Source of the DNA: an uncultured Gammaproteobacteria bacterium
Lineage (GTDB): Bacteria > Pseudomonadota > Gammaproteobacteria > Enterobacterales > Psychrobiaceae
Length of the DNA: 41,721 nt
Reading direction: 5' to 3'
NCBI GenBank assembly: GCA_913060565.1
Contig: CAJXRU010000019.1
Span: forward strand, 1 to 41,721
Below are positions 16,701 through 26,081 of this stretch, in pieces; within the stretch, counting starts at the first letter, position 1; each line of letters starts with the position of its first letter. The notes under the pieces are model-generated. The model was given only the letters and a program-made list of their open reading frames with translations. It did not search any database and was not told where the DNA came from. Both the position numbers and the translations under genes were made by a program.

Positions 16701-18281
16701 ATGAATAAAAATAAACTATTATTGGCCATTGGCCTAACCGTGACTTCCCCGCTAGCTTTAGCTGATGTAGTACTAAGTGAAGTACTTTATGACGCACCAA
16801 ATAACGATACGACTGAAGAATATGTAGAGCTATTTAATGCAAGCTGTAATGCTATTAATCTTAATGATTACAAGCTGCAAGATAATGGCGTAACCTACCA
16901 GCTTTCAGGCACTATCGAGCCAAGCAGTTACTTCGTCGTTGCTCGCAATGCGAATGGCTATCAAGGCTTATTTAACCAATCTCCTAACCTATCAAATCTT
17001 TCTCTAAGCTTAGGCAACTCTGGTGACTACGTTAAGCTACTTAAAAATAACAACACCATAGATACTGTTGCTTGGGAAGGTGGATTATCGGGCTGGAGCA
17101 TTTCAACGCGCAACAAATCAATTCATCGCACATCACTTAGCTCTGGTAACGGTGCTTGGGCAGTAAGTAGTAATGCTGGCTCACACTTAAGCGGTAGCCT
17201 GAGTCATGACTGTGCCCCTGTGGTTGACGATAGCAAACTAGAAAATAATCAAGCTAAAACGGGTTTATCAGCAACCCGTGGCAACACATTAAACTTTACA
17301 ATTGACGTACCAGCAAACGCGAGTAAGTTAGACGTGAGCATTGCAGGTAACAATGGCGATGCTGACTTAATTATTAGCTTAAATAACAAAGAGTTATGCA
17401 AGCCATACCTACACGGTAGCAATGAAGAGTGTAATCTAACTAATCCAGCTGCCGGTAGCTACTCTGTCGATATTGATGCTTACACGTCATTTAACAATGT
17501 GACCTTATTGGCTAAGGTCACCGCCGCGGCAGTTACTCCTCCTCCACCACCGCCTTCTGGTGATTACAACTATGATGTTTATTATCAATCAGCGATTGGC
17601 AAATCAGGCGCTACATTAAAGTCTGCCCTTAATGGATTGGCAAAAGATCACGTGCGCTTTAGCTACAGCCAAGCATGGGATGGATTAGGCTATGCGGATG
17701 AAGATCCAAATAACACTAATAACGTTATTCTTTTATACACTGGTCGCTCAGAGCCTAAAACTAATCGCGCAGGCATGAGTAATTCTCAAGATGCTTGGAA
17801 TCGTGAACACGTATGGGCTAAAAGCCATGGCTTCCCAAGCTCAGGCCAACACGCCTACACCGACTTCCATCACCTTCGTCCTGCCGATGTAAGTGTTAAC
17901 AGCGCACGCGGTAATAAAGACTTCTTAAACGGCGGTAGTGAAATTAGCGAAGCACCAGGTAACTTTACTGATAGCGACAGTTTCCAAGCAGCTGATACGG
18001 TGAAAGGCGATGTAGCCCGTATGATTTTCTATATGGATGTTCGTTATGAAGGAAACGACAATAGTGGAACGCCAGATTTATCAATTGCTAGCGGCACGAC
18101 AAGTACTGGTGTTGCGCAATTAGGCGACTTATGTACGTTACTACAATGGCATTTAGATGACCCAGTAAGCAACTGGGAACGTCGTCGTAACAGCCGTATT
18201 TTTGAGTGGCAGAAAAACCGAAACCCGTTCATCGATAACCCACAGTGGGCAACAGAGCTTTATCAATCTCAGTGTCCTTAA
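16701..18281 (+). CDS. Secreted endonuclease I family nuclease with lamin-tail and PPC-like domains
   Basis: 526 residues. A signal peptide ends at about Ala21 (PLALA). Then a lamin-tail domain (about 22-130, opening with VVLSEVLYDAP and EEYVELFN), a pre-peptidase C-terminal-like beta-sandwich (about 185-275, with NGDADLIISLNN), a proline hinge (six Pro near 280-286), and an EndA/endonuclease I domain (about 290-520). The last carries the beta-beta-alpha-metal type active site around NREHVWAKSH (His370) and DFHHLRPADVSVNSARGN. It should degrade extracellular DNA/RNA for nutrient or phosphate gain, or for biofilm turnover. It stands alone, 182 bases after the kinase gene, and is followed by a hairpin. 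Confidence 0.93.
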   Translation: MNKNKLLLAIGLTVTSPLALADVVLSEVLYDAPNNDTTEEYVELFNASCNAINLNDYKLQDNGVTYQLSGTIEPSSYFVVARNANGYQGLFNQSPNLSNLSLSLGNSGDYVKLLKNNNTIDTVAWEGGLSGWSISTRNKSIHRTSLSSGNGAWAVSSNAGSHLSGSLSHDCAPVVDDSKLENNQAKTGLSATRGNTLNFTIDVPANASKLDVSIAGNNGDADLIISLNNKELCKPYLHGSNEECNLTNPAAGSYSVDIDAYTSFNNVTLLAKVTAAAVTPPPPPPSGDYNYDVYYQSAIGKSGATLKSALNGLAKDHVRFSYSQAWDGLGYADEDPNNTNNVILLYTGRSEPKTNRAGMSNSQDAWNREHVWAKSHGFPSSGQHAYTDFHHLRPADVSVNSARGNKDFLNGGSEISEAPGNFTDSDSFQAADTVKGDVARMIFYMDVRYEGNDNSGTPDLSIASGTTSTGVAQLGDLCTLLQWHLDDPVSNWERRRNSRIFEWQKNRNPFIDNPQWATELYQSQCP

Positions 18282-18288
18282 TTAATCG

Positions 18289-18316
18289 TAAGCCTCACGG
18301 ATAATCGTGAGGCTTA
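18289..18316 (+). terminator. Hairpin terminator after the nuclease gene
   Basis: TAAGCCTCAC (18289-18298) pairs with GTGAGGCTTA (18307-18316) around an eight-base loop, directly after the stop codon, followed by a short TTTAAC tail. Confidence 0.7.
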
Positions 18317-18447
18317 TTTAACACCAAAACATTAGTAATAAAACTTTCCAGCACTAAAGTTCCACTTGACCCAAACCTCATCAGCTAGTTATTCTAAGTT
18401 AAAGAATGTCACTGTAATGGTGCGTTAAAATACTCAAGGATGATACG

Positions 18448-19407
18448 GTGTTACTAAAACACAAACTTTACACCAGCCTTATCGCTGCAACATTGCTTCC
18501 TCTGTGTATTTCTACGCTATTTTTTTCAAACAGCCTACATGAGCTAACCAGTAACAAACTTGTCAAACAAGAACTACCAACCGCATTAAGTAACGTTCGC
18601 AACGCCATTGAATGGCAACTCTCAGAACCCATTGCAACCTCCCGTGCCATAGCAACTAACTCATTTGTAAAGCAGTGGCTTAAAGAAGGTGAGCCACTTA
18701 AAAGTACTGAGCAATACATTAATTATCTAAATAACGTCAAGCTCACTGATGATGCAATCAGTGCATTTATTGTGTCTCATACTTCACAACGATATTATTC
18801 ATACAGTGGGGAAATAAGACAACTCTCCTATCCTTCTGACAATTGGTTTACCGATTTTTTATCATCTAATAAACGTTACGGTTTAGTCTTCGATATTAAT
18901 AAACAGACAGGCAAAGCAAAAGTTTATGTAAACTTCGTTATAGAGGTGGATGGTGAACGACGTGGCCTAGCAGGTATTTCGCATTCGGTAAGCTCCATGA
19001 ATGAAATCATTCGAAGCCAATCAATAGGCAATGGTGGAATAGTATATTTAGTTGATGCCGTCGGTGAAATAAAGCTTCACCCCGACCAATCGATGATTGG
19101 CGAGTCCATCCCACTTAACAACATTATTTATGGCCTTCAAACAACTATTGAACGTGATAAGCAGACACTTGTCTCATCAAGTATTCCACTGCAATCCTTA
19201 GACTGGCATTTGGTGGCAGAAATTCCAGAAGACAAATTGTATGGCCCCATCGATGAAGCTATTCGCAACAATCTACTATTTGGCGGCTTGCTCGCAGTGC
19301 TAGGTGTCATGCTCATTATTTTATTCGTTAACCGGATGTTTAGACCCATCGAACAAATTACAAACTCAGTATCTTCCCTCGCCACTAAGATAGTTGGTAA
19401 ACATTAG
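18448..19407 (+). CDS. dCache receptor ending at the start of HAMP (no output domain)
   Basis: 319 residues. A GTG start has AAGGA seven bases upstream. Helix 1 (about 5-26), a dCache-type periplasmic ligand-binding region (about 35-270; FIVSHTSQRYYSYSG, DNWFTDFL, GNGGIVYLVDAVGEIKLHPD), helix 2 (about 274-297), then only the first HAMP helix (RPIEQITNSVSSLA) before the stop. Chemoreceptors, diguanylate cyclases and kinases of this architecture normally continue with an effector domain; none follows here. A MITE sits in the stop codon, but removing it still leaves a TAA after the same last residue, so the short form predates the insertion. It may be an orphan sensor acting through a partner, or an older truncation. 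Confidence 0.8.
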   Translation: MLLKHKLYTSLIAATLLPLCISTLFFSNSLHELTSNKLVKQELPTALSNVRNAIEWQLSEPIATSRAIATNSFVKQWLKEGEPLKSTEQYINYLNNVKLTDDAISAFIVSHTSQRYYSYSGEIRQLSYPSDNWFTDFLSSNKRYGLVFDINKQTGKAKVYVNFVIEVDGERRGLAGISHSVSSMNEIIRSQSIGNGGIVYLVDAVGEIKLHPDQSMIGESIPLNNIIYGLQTTIERDKQTLVSSSIPLQSLDWHLVAEIPEDKLYGPIDEAIRNNLLFGGLLAVLGVMLIILFVNRMFRPIEQITNSVSSLATKIVGKH

Positions 19408-19669
19408 GGTCTGTTGATCTTTTGAGTTCATTTTTGCAGCAATTTGTTTGGGTTTTCTACAAGGCAGAGCCTATGTGGTGTAGCTGGCTACACGAATAGG
19501 CGATAACGCCGTAGAAATAACAAACAAATGCTGTCCGTAGGATTCACCTAAAAGTATTTTGTGCCGCGTTATTCGTCATTCACCTAGGTAAACTAGGCAT
19601 CAATCCTCATGCCTTGCCCAAAATCCTTTTAGATTGAACAAAATTTGAACCACACAGATCAACAGACCC
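19407..19669. mobile_element. MITE-like element with 14-bp terminal inverted repeats and TA duplication
   Basis: Termini GGGTCTGTTGATCT (19407-19420) and AGATCAACAGACCC (19656-19669) are perfect inverted repeats, flanked by TA on both sides (19405-19406 and 19670-19671). TA duplication is typical of IS630/Tc1-type transposition. The 263-base body encodes no protein. It contains two folded blocks: 19442-19529 (ATTTGTTT against AAACAAAT, inner GCCTAT/ATAGGC and GTGTAGC-TG-GCTACAC) and about 19549-19632 (with CCTAG/CTAGG at 19583-19597). It separates the dCache gene from its terminator. The mobilising transposase is not in the window. Confidence 0.8.
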
Positions 19670-19682
19670 TAATTCAGACATA

Positions 19683-19710
19683 AAAAAAGCAGCTCGAAAG
19701 CTGCTTTTTT
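19683..19710. terminator. Bidirectional intrinsic terminator between the dCache gene and lpdA
   Basis: AAAAAAGCAGCT (19683-19694), loop CGAA, AGCTGCTTTTTT (19699-19710): a 12-bp perfect stem with T-runs on both strands. It ends lpdA transcripts on the minus strand and, before the MITE insertion, would have lain about 10 bases behind the dCache stop codon. Confidence 0.9.
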
Positions 19711-19730
19711 ATTAACTTATCAAAGGATAA

Positions 19731-21155
19731 TTACTTTTTCTTAACCGCTTTTGGGTTAGGTAAATCAGTAATAGAACCTTCGTAAATCTCTGCTGCCATA
19801 CCGATTGATTCGTGTAACGTTGGGTGAGCGTGAATTGTTAAACCGATGTCTTCAGCATCACAACCCATTTCGATTGCTAGGCCGATTTCACCAAGTAATT
19901 CACCAGCGTTTTCACCAACTAAAGCACCACCGATTACACGATCTGTGTCTTTGTCAAAGATTAGCTTAGTCATACCGTCAGAAACGTCAGATGCGATAGC
20001 ACGGCCACTTGCCGCCCATGGGAACTTAGCTACTTCAAAGTTAACACCTTGCTCTTTCGCTTCTTTTTCAGTTAAGCCAACCCATGCAACTTCTGGGAAG
20101 GTGTAAGCGATTGAAGGAATAACTTTAGGATCGAAGAAGTGGTTTTGACCAGCAATAACTTCAGCCGCAACGTGCGCTTCATGAACCGCTTTGTGTGCAA
20201 GCATTGGTTGACCAACAACATCACCGATAGCGAAGATGTTTGGTACGTTAGTACGCATTTGCTTGTCAACGTTAATGAAACCACGCTCGTCAACATTGAT
20301 ACCAGCGCCTTCAGCACCGATCATAAGGCCATTTGGCGCACGACCGATAGCAACTAATACTGCATCGTAACGAATTGGATCTGTTGGTGCTTTCTTGCCT
20401 TCTACAGATACGTAGATGCCGTCATCTTTCGCTTCAACTGCAGTTACTTTCGTAGAAAGCATTAAGTTGAAACGTTTTTTGTTAGCTTTAGTGTAGATGC
20501 GAACCATGTCAGCATCAGCGGCTGGAATCAGTTGGTCAAACATTTCTACCACGTCTACTTCACTACCTAGTGATTCATAAACAGTACCCATTTCAAGGCC
20601 GATGATACCACCGCCCATCACTAATAATTTCTTAGGTACTTCTTCTACTTTCAGTGCGTCGGTAGAGTTCCAGATGCGTGGGTCGCTATGTGGAATGAAT
20701 GGCAATTCGATTGGGCGTGAACCACATGCGATGATTGCGTTTTCAAAGTTAATGGTCGTGTTTTCTTCACCTTCAACAACTAAACTAGTCGTGCTAGTGA
20801 ACTTAGCCGTACCCGTAACAGTTTTCACTTTACGCATTTTAGCCATGCCAGCAACACCAGCGCTAAGTTTGTTTACAACGCCTTCTTTGTAGCCACGGAT
20901 CTTAGCGATATCGATTGTTGGCTCACCGTATGAAATACCGTGTGCTTCAATGTGTTTTGCTTCTTGAGTTACTTTAGCAACATGTAATAGTGCTTTAGAA
21001 GGGATACAACCAACGTTTAGACAAACGCCGCCTAGCTCTTTGTATTTTTCTACTAATACAACATCTAAACCTAAATCTGCTGCGCGAAACGCTGCTGAAT
21101 AACCACCAGGGCCTGCGCCCAATACTACAACCTGAGTTTTGATTTCGTTGCTCAT
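19731..21155 (-). CDS. lpdA: Dihydrolipoyl dehydrogenase (E3)
   Basis: 474 residues from the ATG at 21155, identical in length to E. coli Lpd. An in-frame GTG two codons upstream is rejected because it overlaps the GAGGTG ribosome site. FAD-binding GAGPGG is at about 13-18, the redox-active disulfide is C45-C50 in GGVCLNVGCIPSK, an NAD-binding GGGIIGLEMG follows mid-protein, and the C-terminal HAHPTLHESIGMAAE holds the catalytic His-Glu pair. The enzyme reoxidises dihydrolipoamide of pyruvate and 2-oxoglutarate dehydrogenases and the glycine cleavage system. It is separated from aceF by 164 bases containing a terminator-like hairpin and a palindrome, suggesting extra, independent expression. 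Confidence 0.98.
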   Translation of the reverse strand: MSNEIKTQVVVLGAGPGGYSAAFRAADLGLDVVLVEKYKELGGVCLNVGCIPSKALLHVAKVTQEAKHIEAHGISYGEPTIDIAKIRGYKEGVVNKLSAGVAGMAKMRKVKTVTGTAKFTSTTSLVVEGEENTTINFENAIIACGSRPIELPFIPHSDPRIWNSTDALKVEEVPKKLLVMGGGIIGLEMGTVYESLGSEVDVVEMFDQLIPAADADMVRIYTKANKKRFNLMLSTKVTAVEAKDDGIYVSVEGKKAPTDPIRYDAVLVAIGRAPNGLMIGAEGAGINVDERGFINVDKQMRTNVPNIFAIGDVVGQPMLAHKAVHEAHVAAEVIAGQNHFFDPKVIPSIAYTFPEVAWVGLTEKEAKEQGVNFEVAKFPWAASGRAIASDVSDGMTKLIFDKDTDRVIGGALVGENAGELLGEIGLAIEMGCDAEDIGLTIHAHPTLHESIGMAAEIYEGSITDLPNPKAVKKK

Positions 21156-21175
21156 TTTCACCTCGATGTATGTTC

Positions 21176-21195
21176 ATTTATACCAATGTATAAAT
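21176..21195. promoter_or_regulatory. 20-base palindrome upstream of lpdA
   Basis: ATTTATAC-CAAT-GTATAAAT is a perfect 8+8 dyad with a four-base spacer, 20 bases before the lpdA start. On the coding strand it contains TTGGTAT, similar to half of a PdhR site, but the other half does not match. It is a candidate operator or a 5'-leader hairpin. Confidence 0.45.
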
Positions 21196-21278
21196 GTAAG
21201 TATCTTTTTTGTTAGCGCAATTTTAACTAGCTACTCTGTTTATGTATAGCTTAATTGGCCACTTTATTCGTTTTAAAA

Positions 21279-21315
21279 CAAAGCCGCTATTTTTACAGTA
21301 AAAGTAGCGGCTTTG
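21279..21315 (-). terminator. Intrinsic terminator/attenuator between aceF and lpdA
   Basis: CAAAGCCGCTA (21279-21289) pairs with TAGCGGCTTTG (21305-21315). Read on the minus strand, the stem is followed by TTTTAAAA, and it starts just after the aceF stop. It should reduce read-through from aceEF into lpdA. Confidence 0.8.
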
Positions 21316-21319
21316 TGGG

Positions 21320-23278
21320 CTAAAGTACTAGACGACGAATGTCTGATAGTACGCCTGCTAATGTTGCGCTAAAGCGCGCCGCTTCTGCGCCATCGATCAC
21401 GCGGTGATCGTAGGACGTTGATAATGGAACCATTAGTTTAGGTAAGAACTCTTTACCATTCCACTTCGGTTTCATTTCAGACTTAGACACACCTAAGATA
21501 GCAACTTCAGGCGCGTTAACGATTGGTGTAAACGCCGTGCCGCCGATACCGCCAAGGCTAGAAATTGTAAAACAACCACCTTGCATGTCTGCTGCTTTTA
21601 GCTTGCCATCACGGGCTTTCTTAGATATTTCACCAAGTTCACGAGATAACTCATGAATGCCTTTTTGATCAACATCACGTACTACTGGAACGACTAGGCC
21701 GTTTGGCGTATCAACAGCAATACCGATATGAATGTATTTTTTCAATACTAAGCTTTCACCATCGCTACTCAATGATGAGTTAAACGTTGGGTGAGCAGCT
21801 AGCGCTTTAGCAGCGGCTTTCATAATGAATACAAGTGGCGAGATTTTAAGACCAAGCTTTTGTTTTTCAGCAATCGCGTTTTGCTCTTTACGGAACACTT
21901 CAAGTTCAGTGATATCTGCTTCGTCAAAATGTGTAACGTGTGGAATTGTCACCCAGTTTTTATGTAAGAACGGTCCAGAAATCTTCTGAATACGTGATAA
22001 TGCTTTCACTTCAACTTCGCCGAACTTAGCAAAATCAACTGGCTTAGCCTTAACCACTTCTAGATAGTTGCCATCGCCAGCTGGCGTAGATGCCGTTGCT
22101 TTTGGCTTAGCAAGCTCTGCTTTAACGTAGTTTTGAACATCATCGCGTAATACGCGGCCTTTACGACCTGTGCCAGCAACTAGTGTTAAATCAACACCAA
22201 ATTCACGAGCAATACGACGTACTGACGGACTTGCGTGTGCCGTGCCTTTGGCAGCGGCTGGTGCTGGCGCAGCAACGGGCGCAGGTTTAGCCACCGGTGC
22301 TGGTGCAGCTGGTGCCGCCTGCGGCGCTGATGCAATAGGAGCAGCTGCTTGAGTAACAACCGTTTCACCACCAGCAGTTTCAATCGTAGCGATAATAGTT
22401 CCAGTCGCTACTTTACCGCCAGTTTCAATACGCAGCTCTTTAACAACACCAGCAAACGGTGCAGGAACATCCATCGTCGCTTTATCAGTTTCAAGGGTGA
22501 TTAAACCATCTTCTTGTGCAACGGTATCGCCAACTTTCACTAATACGTCGATAACGTCAACTTCGCCATCTTCGCCGATATCTGGCACGGCAACATCTTT
22601 GATGGCTGGCGCAGCAGTAGCCACTGGTTCGGCGGCTGCAGGAGCGGCCACAACAGCTGGTGCAGGAGCAGCTTCAACCGCAGGGGCAGCAGCAGGTGCA
22701 GAGCCTTGGGCTTCAAGAATAACGATTAATGAGCCTTCACCCACTTTATCGCCTACTGCAACCTTAACTTCTTTGACAGTGCCAGCGAATGGTGCAGGAA
22801 CGTCCATCGTTGCTTTATCAGTCTCAAGCGTAATTAGGCCATCTTCCTCAGCAACAACATCACCAACGCTCACTAAAACTTCGATAACGTCTACTTGACC
22901 GTCTTCGCCGATATCAGGTACGTGAACTTCTTTCGCTTCACTTACTACTGCCGCAGCAGCAACAACAGGCGCTGCTTCAACGACTGGCGCAGGAGCCACT
23001 TCTTGAGCTGGAGCAGGCTGGGCAGCCGGCGCTGATGCACCTGCTACTGCCATTGCGCCAAGGCGTGAGCCTTCAGACACTTTATCACCAACACTAATGC
23101 TTAATTCACTAATAGTGCCAGCAAATGGCGCAGGAATATCCATTGATGCTTTGTCAGATTCAACGGTAATAATTGCCGCCTCTTCTTCAACGGTATCGCC
23201 AACGGCGACACAGATTTCAATAATTTCGACTTCTTCGCCGCCAACATCTGGGACTAGGATATCTTGTAATTCAGACAT
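21320..23278 (-). CDS. aceF: Dihydrolipoyllysine acetyltransferase (E2) of pyruvate dehydrogenase, three lipoyl domains
   Basis: 652 residues. Three lipoyl domains are visible with target lysines K43 (ESDKASMD), K155 and K266 (both ETDKATMD), joined by Ala/Pro-rich flexible linkers; then a peripheral subunit-binding domain (about 348-386, [15 protein letters not shown] to [10 protein letters not shown]) and the catalytic trimer-forming domain with His625 in DHRVIDG. It transfers the acetyl group from lipoamide to CoA and forms the core of the complex. Three lipoyl domains match the E. coli arrangement. AAGGATAA precedes the ATG; the gene starts 11 bases after aceE, so the two are co-transcribed. 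Confidence 0.98.
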   Translation of the reverse strand: MSELQDILVPDVGGEEVEIIEICVAVGDTVEEEAAIITVESDKASMDIPAPFAGTISELSISVGDKVSEGSRLGAMAVAGASAPAAQPAPAQEVAPAPVVEAAPVVAAAAVVSEAKEVHVPDIGEDGQVDVIEVLVSVGDVVAEEDGLITLETDKATMDVPAPFAGTVKEVKVAVGDKVGEGSLIVILEAQGSAPAAAPAVEAAPAPAVVAAPAAAEPVATAAPAIKDVAVPDIGEDGEVDVIDVLVKVGDTVAQEDGLITLETDKATMDVPAPFAGVVKELRIETGGKVATGTIIATIETAGGETVVTQAAAPIASAPQAAPAAPAPVAKPAPVAAPAPAAAKGTAHASPSVRRIAREFGVDLTLVAGTGRKGRVLRDDVQNYVKAELAKPKATASTPAGDGNYLEVVKAKPVDFAKFGEVEVKALSRIQKISGPFLHKNWVTIPHVTHFDEADITELEVFRKEQNAIAEKQKLGLKISPLVFIMKAAAKALAAHPTFNSSLSSDGESLVLKKYIHIGIAVDTPNGLVVPVVRDVDQKGIHELSRELGEISKKARDGKLKAADMQGGCFTISSLGGIGGTAFTPIVNAPEVAILGVSKSEMKPKWNGKEFLPKLMVPLSTSYDHRVIDGAEAARFSATLAGVLSDIRRLVL

Positions 23279-23289
23279 AATATTTATCC

Positions 23290-25959
23290 TTATGCGTAAA
23301 GCGGGTTAATTTTGTCACCAGAAATATTAAAACGCTCCATAGCGCCTAACAATACTGATTGCTCGATCTTGCCACGTTTAACCAATTCAGACAGTGAAGC
23401 AACGACAACGTGTGCTGCATCAACTTCAAAGTGAGAACGTAAGTTAGCACGGCTATCACTACGACCAAATCCGTCAGTACCTAATACTTTGTAAGAACCA
23501 GGGATGTAAGCACGTACTTGCTCTGCAAATGACTTCATGTGATCCGTTGAAGCAATAACGACGTTATCTTCGTCTTTACCTAATACTTCGGTAATGTAAG
23601 GTACTTTTGGCGCAGCCGTTGGGTTCAGCATGTTTTCACGCTCAACTGTTTGACCATCGCGACCTAACTCATTAAATGAAGTCACGCTAAACAGTTCAGA
23701 GGTTACATCATAATCGCTTGCTAATATGTCAGCCGCTTGACGAACTTGTTCAAAGATAGAACCACAACCTAATAGCTTAACCGTGTTAGCGCCGCCTTTA
23801 ACAGTTGCGAACGGGTAGATACCTTTAACGATACCTTCTTCAACACCTTCAGGCATCGCAGGTTGTTGGTAGTTCTCGTTAAGCGTTGTAAGGTAATAGA
23901 AAATGTTTTCTTGGTTTTCACCGTACATACGTTCGATACCGTTTTGTACGATAACTGCTAACTCATAACCGTATGTTGGATCGTAAGATACACAGTTAGG
24001 AATAGTACCCGCTTGAATGTGGCTGTGACCGTCTTGATGTTGCAGACCTTCACCATTTAGCGTTGTACGACCTGACGTACCACCAACCATGAAACCACGA
24101 GCTTGCATGTCACCTGCTGCCCACGCCATGTCGCCAATACGCTGGAAACCAAACATTGAGTAATAGATGTAGAACGGGATCATCGGACAATCGTTCACTG
24201 AGTATGACGTTGCTGCCGATACCCAAGAGCCCATTGCACCTAACTCGTTAATACCTTCTTGTAATACTTGACCACTTTGGTCTTCACGATAATATGCAAC
24301 TTGATCGCGATCTTGTGGCACGTATTTTTGGCCTTCGTGTGCATAAATACCTACTTGGCGGAACATACCTTCCATACCAAACGTACGTGCTTCATCTGGC
24401 ACGATAGGGACAACACGTTTACCAATTGCTTTATCTTTCACTAATGCCGTCATCAAACGAACCATTACCATGGTTGTTGAAATTTCACGTTCGCCGCTGC
24501 CCTTAGTGATTGCATCAAAAATGCTTAACGAAGGAATTTGTAACGCTTCACTAAATTTAGGAAGACGTTTAGGCATAACACCACCAAGTGCATCACGACG
24601 TGCTTTCATGTACTTCATTTCAGCACTGTCTGCAGGTGGACGGTAATACGGTAAACTTGGTAAGTCTTCATCTGATACAGGAATGTTGAAACGGTCACGG
24701 AATTCTTTAAGTACTTCCATATCCATTTTCTTAACACCGTGAGCGATGTTTTTGCCTTCGGCAGAATCACCCATGCCATAACCTTTAACGGTTTTAGCTA
24801 AGATAACTGTTGGACGATCTTTGGTTGCTTTTGCTTGTGCATAAGCCGCGAAAACTTTTGCAGGATCGTGACCACCACGATTCAAGCGCCAGATATCTTC
24901 ATCAGTCATATCTTTTACAAGCTCAGCAGTCTCTGGATATTTACCAAAGAAGTGCTCACGTGTGTACGCGCCACCTTTTTGCTTACAGTTTTGGTATTCA
25001 CCATCAACAGTTTCTTCCATTAACTGAAGCAATTTACCAGATTTGTCTTTAGCGAGTAACGGCTCCCAGTGATGTCCCCAAATAACCTTGATAACATCCC
25101 AGCCTGCGCCGCGGAACTCACCCTCAAGTTCTTGGATAATCTTGCTGTTACCACGTACAGGTCCATCAAGACGCTGTAAATTACAGTTGATGATGAAACA
25201 TAAGTTATCTAAGCCTTCACGTGCAGCAAGACCGATAGCGCCTAATGATTCTGGTTCATCACACTCGCCATCGCCCATGAAGCAATATACCGTTTGGCCT
25301 GAACAGTCTTTGATACCGCGATCTGTTAGGTATTTAAGGAAACGTGCTTGGTAAATCGCTTGAATTGGACCAAGACCCATAGATACCGTTGGGAACTGCC
25401 AGTATTCAGGCATTAATTTAGGATGCGGATAAGACGATAAACCATCATCAAAGGCTTCTTGACGGAAATTATCCATCTGCGCTTCAGTAAAACGACCTTC
25501 TAAGAAAGAACGTGCGTAGATACCTGGTGAAATATGACCTTGGAAGTAAACTAAATCACCACCATCAACATCGTTTGGCGCCTTGAAGAAATGGTTAAAG
25601 CCAACATCATATAATGTTGCAGATGACGCGAAGCTTGCGATATGACCGCCTAGCTCTAAATCTTTTTTAGACGCACGCAATACCATTGTTTGGGCATTCC
25701 AGCGGATCATTGAACGAATGTTACGTTCGATGTGCGGGTCGCCAGGCATTTGAGGTTGATTGGCAGTAGCAATAGTATTCAGATATGCAGTCGTTGCATT
25801 GTAAGGTAGATGCCCACCTTTACGACGTGCACTATCGATTAATTTTTCAAGAAGGTAGTGAGCGCGCTCTGCGCCTTCTTCTTTTAACACTGAATCAAGT
25901 GATTCAATCCACTCTTGCGTTTCTAGCGGATCGATATCATGAAGATTGATGCCTGACAT
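23290..25959 (-). CDS. aceE: Pyruvate dehydrogenase E1 component, homodimeric type
   Basis: 889 residues, the size of the single-chain E1 of gammaproteobacteria (E. coli 887). The thiamine diphosphate fold motif begins [10 protein letters not shown] (about 229-238) and ends in the NCN of the [14 protein letters not shown] segment. The conserved [14 protein letters not shown] and the C-terminal [23 protein letters not shown] segments are all in place. It decarboxylates pyruvate and reductively acetylates the E2 lipoyl groups. AAGGATAAG precedes the ATG. It is followed closely by aceF and preceded by pdhR with its own terminator, as in E. coli. Confidence 0.98.
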   Translation of the reverse strand: MSGINLHDIDPLETQEWIESLDSVLKEEGAERAHYLLEKLIDSARRKGGHLPYNATTAYLNTIATANQPQMPGDPHIERNIRSMIRWNAQTMVLRASKKDLELGGHIASFASSATLYDVGFNHFFKAPNDVDGGDLVYFQGHISPGIYARSFLEGRFTEAQMDNFRQEAFDDGLSSYPHPKLMPEYWQFPTVSMGLGPIQAIYQARFLKYLTDRGIKDCSGQTVYCFMGDGECDEPESLGAIGLAAREGLDNLCFIINCNLQRLDGPVRGNSKIIQELEGEFRGAGWDVIKVIWGHHWEPLLAKDKSGKLLQLMEETVDGEYQNCKQKGGAYTREHFFGKYPETAELVKDMTDEDIWRLNRGGHDPAKVFAAYAQAKATKDRPTVILAKTVKGYGMGDSAEGKNIAHGVKKMDMEVLKEFRDRFNIPVSDEDLPSLPYYRPPADSAEMKYMKARRDALGGVMPKRLPKFSEALQIPSLSIFDAITKGSGEREISTTMVMVRLMTALVKDKAIGKRVVPIVPDEARTFGMEGMFRQVGIYAHEGQKYVPQDRDQVAYYREDQSGQVLQEGINELGAMGSWVSAATSYSVNDCPMIPFYIYYSMFGFQRIGDMAWAAGDMQARGFMVGGTSGRTTLNGEGLQHQDGHSHIQAGTIPNCVSYDPTYGYELAVIVQNGIERMYGENQENIFYYLTTLNENYQQPAMPEGVEEGIVKGIYPFATVKGGANTVKLLGCGSIFEQVRQAADILASDYDVTSELFSVTSFNELGRDGQTVERENMLNPTAAPKVPYITEVLGKDEDNVVIASTDHMKSFAEQVRAYIPGSYKVLGTDGFGRSDSRANLRSHFEVDAAHVVVASLSELVKRGKIEQSVLLGAMERFNISGDKINPLYA

Positions 25960-26011
25960 AATCTTATCCTTTATGGTTGTTTGCCTTTTCTTAAATCAAT
26001 GTTGATATAAC

Positions 26012-26039
26012 AAGGCGTTTTTAATTTCTTTAACGCCTT
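26012..26039. other. Hairpin in the pdhR-aceE intergenic region
   Basis: AAGGCGTT (26012-26019) and AACGCCTT (26032-26039) form an eight-base perfect stem with a 12-base A/T-rich loop, in the probable aceE leader. It could be a second terminator or an mRNA processing or stability structure. Confidence 0.4.
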
Positions 26040-26058
26040 TTATTAGGCGCTTCTACGT

Positions 26059-26081
26059 AAAAACCCCGCCATTAGGCAGGG
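26059..26081 (-). terminator. Terminator overlapping the pdhR stop codon
   Basis: On the minus strand CCCTGCC pairs with GGCGGGG (one G-T pair) around a TAAT loop, followed by TTTTTAC. The pdhR stop codon TAA lies in the loop. It would partly uncouple pdhR from aceEF. Confidence 0.75.

Noticed and set aside
18448-19407. Receptor gene truncated by insertion of the MITE.
   Set aside because: Removing the element and one TA copy leaves AAA CAT TAA, a stop after the same last residue, and a terminator follows about 10 bases later. The insertion did not truncate the protein.
22497-22898. 133-codon plus-strand frame opposite aceF.
   Set aside because: Ala/Thr/Ser-rich shadow of the lipoyl domains and Ala/Pro linkers on the other strand; no ribosome site or family features.
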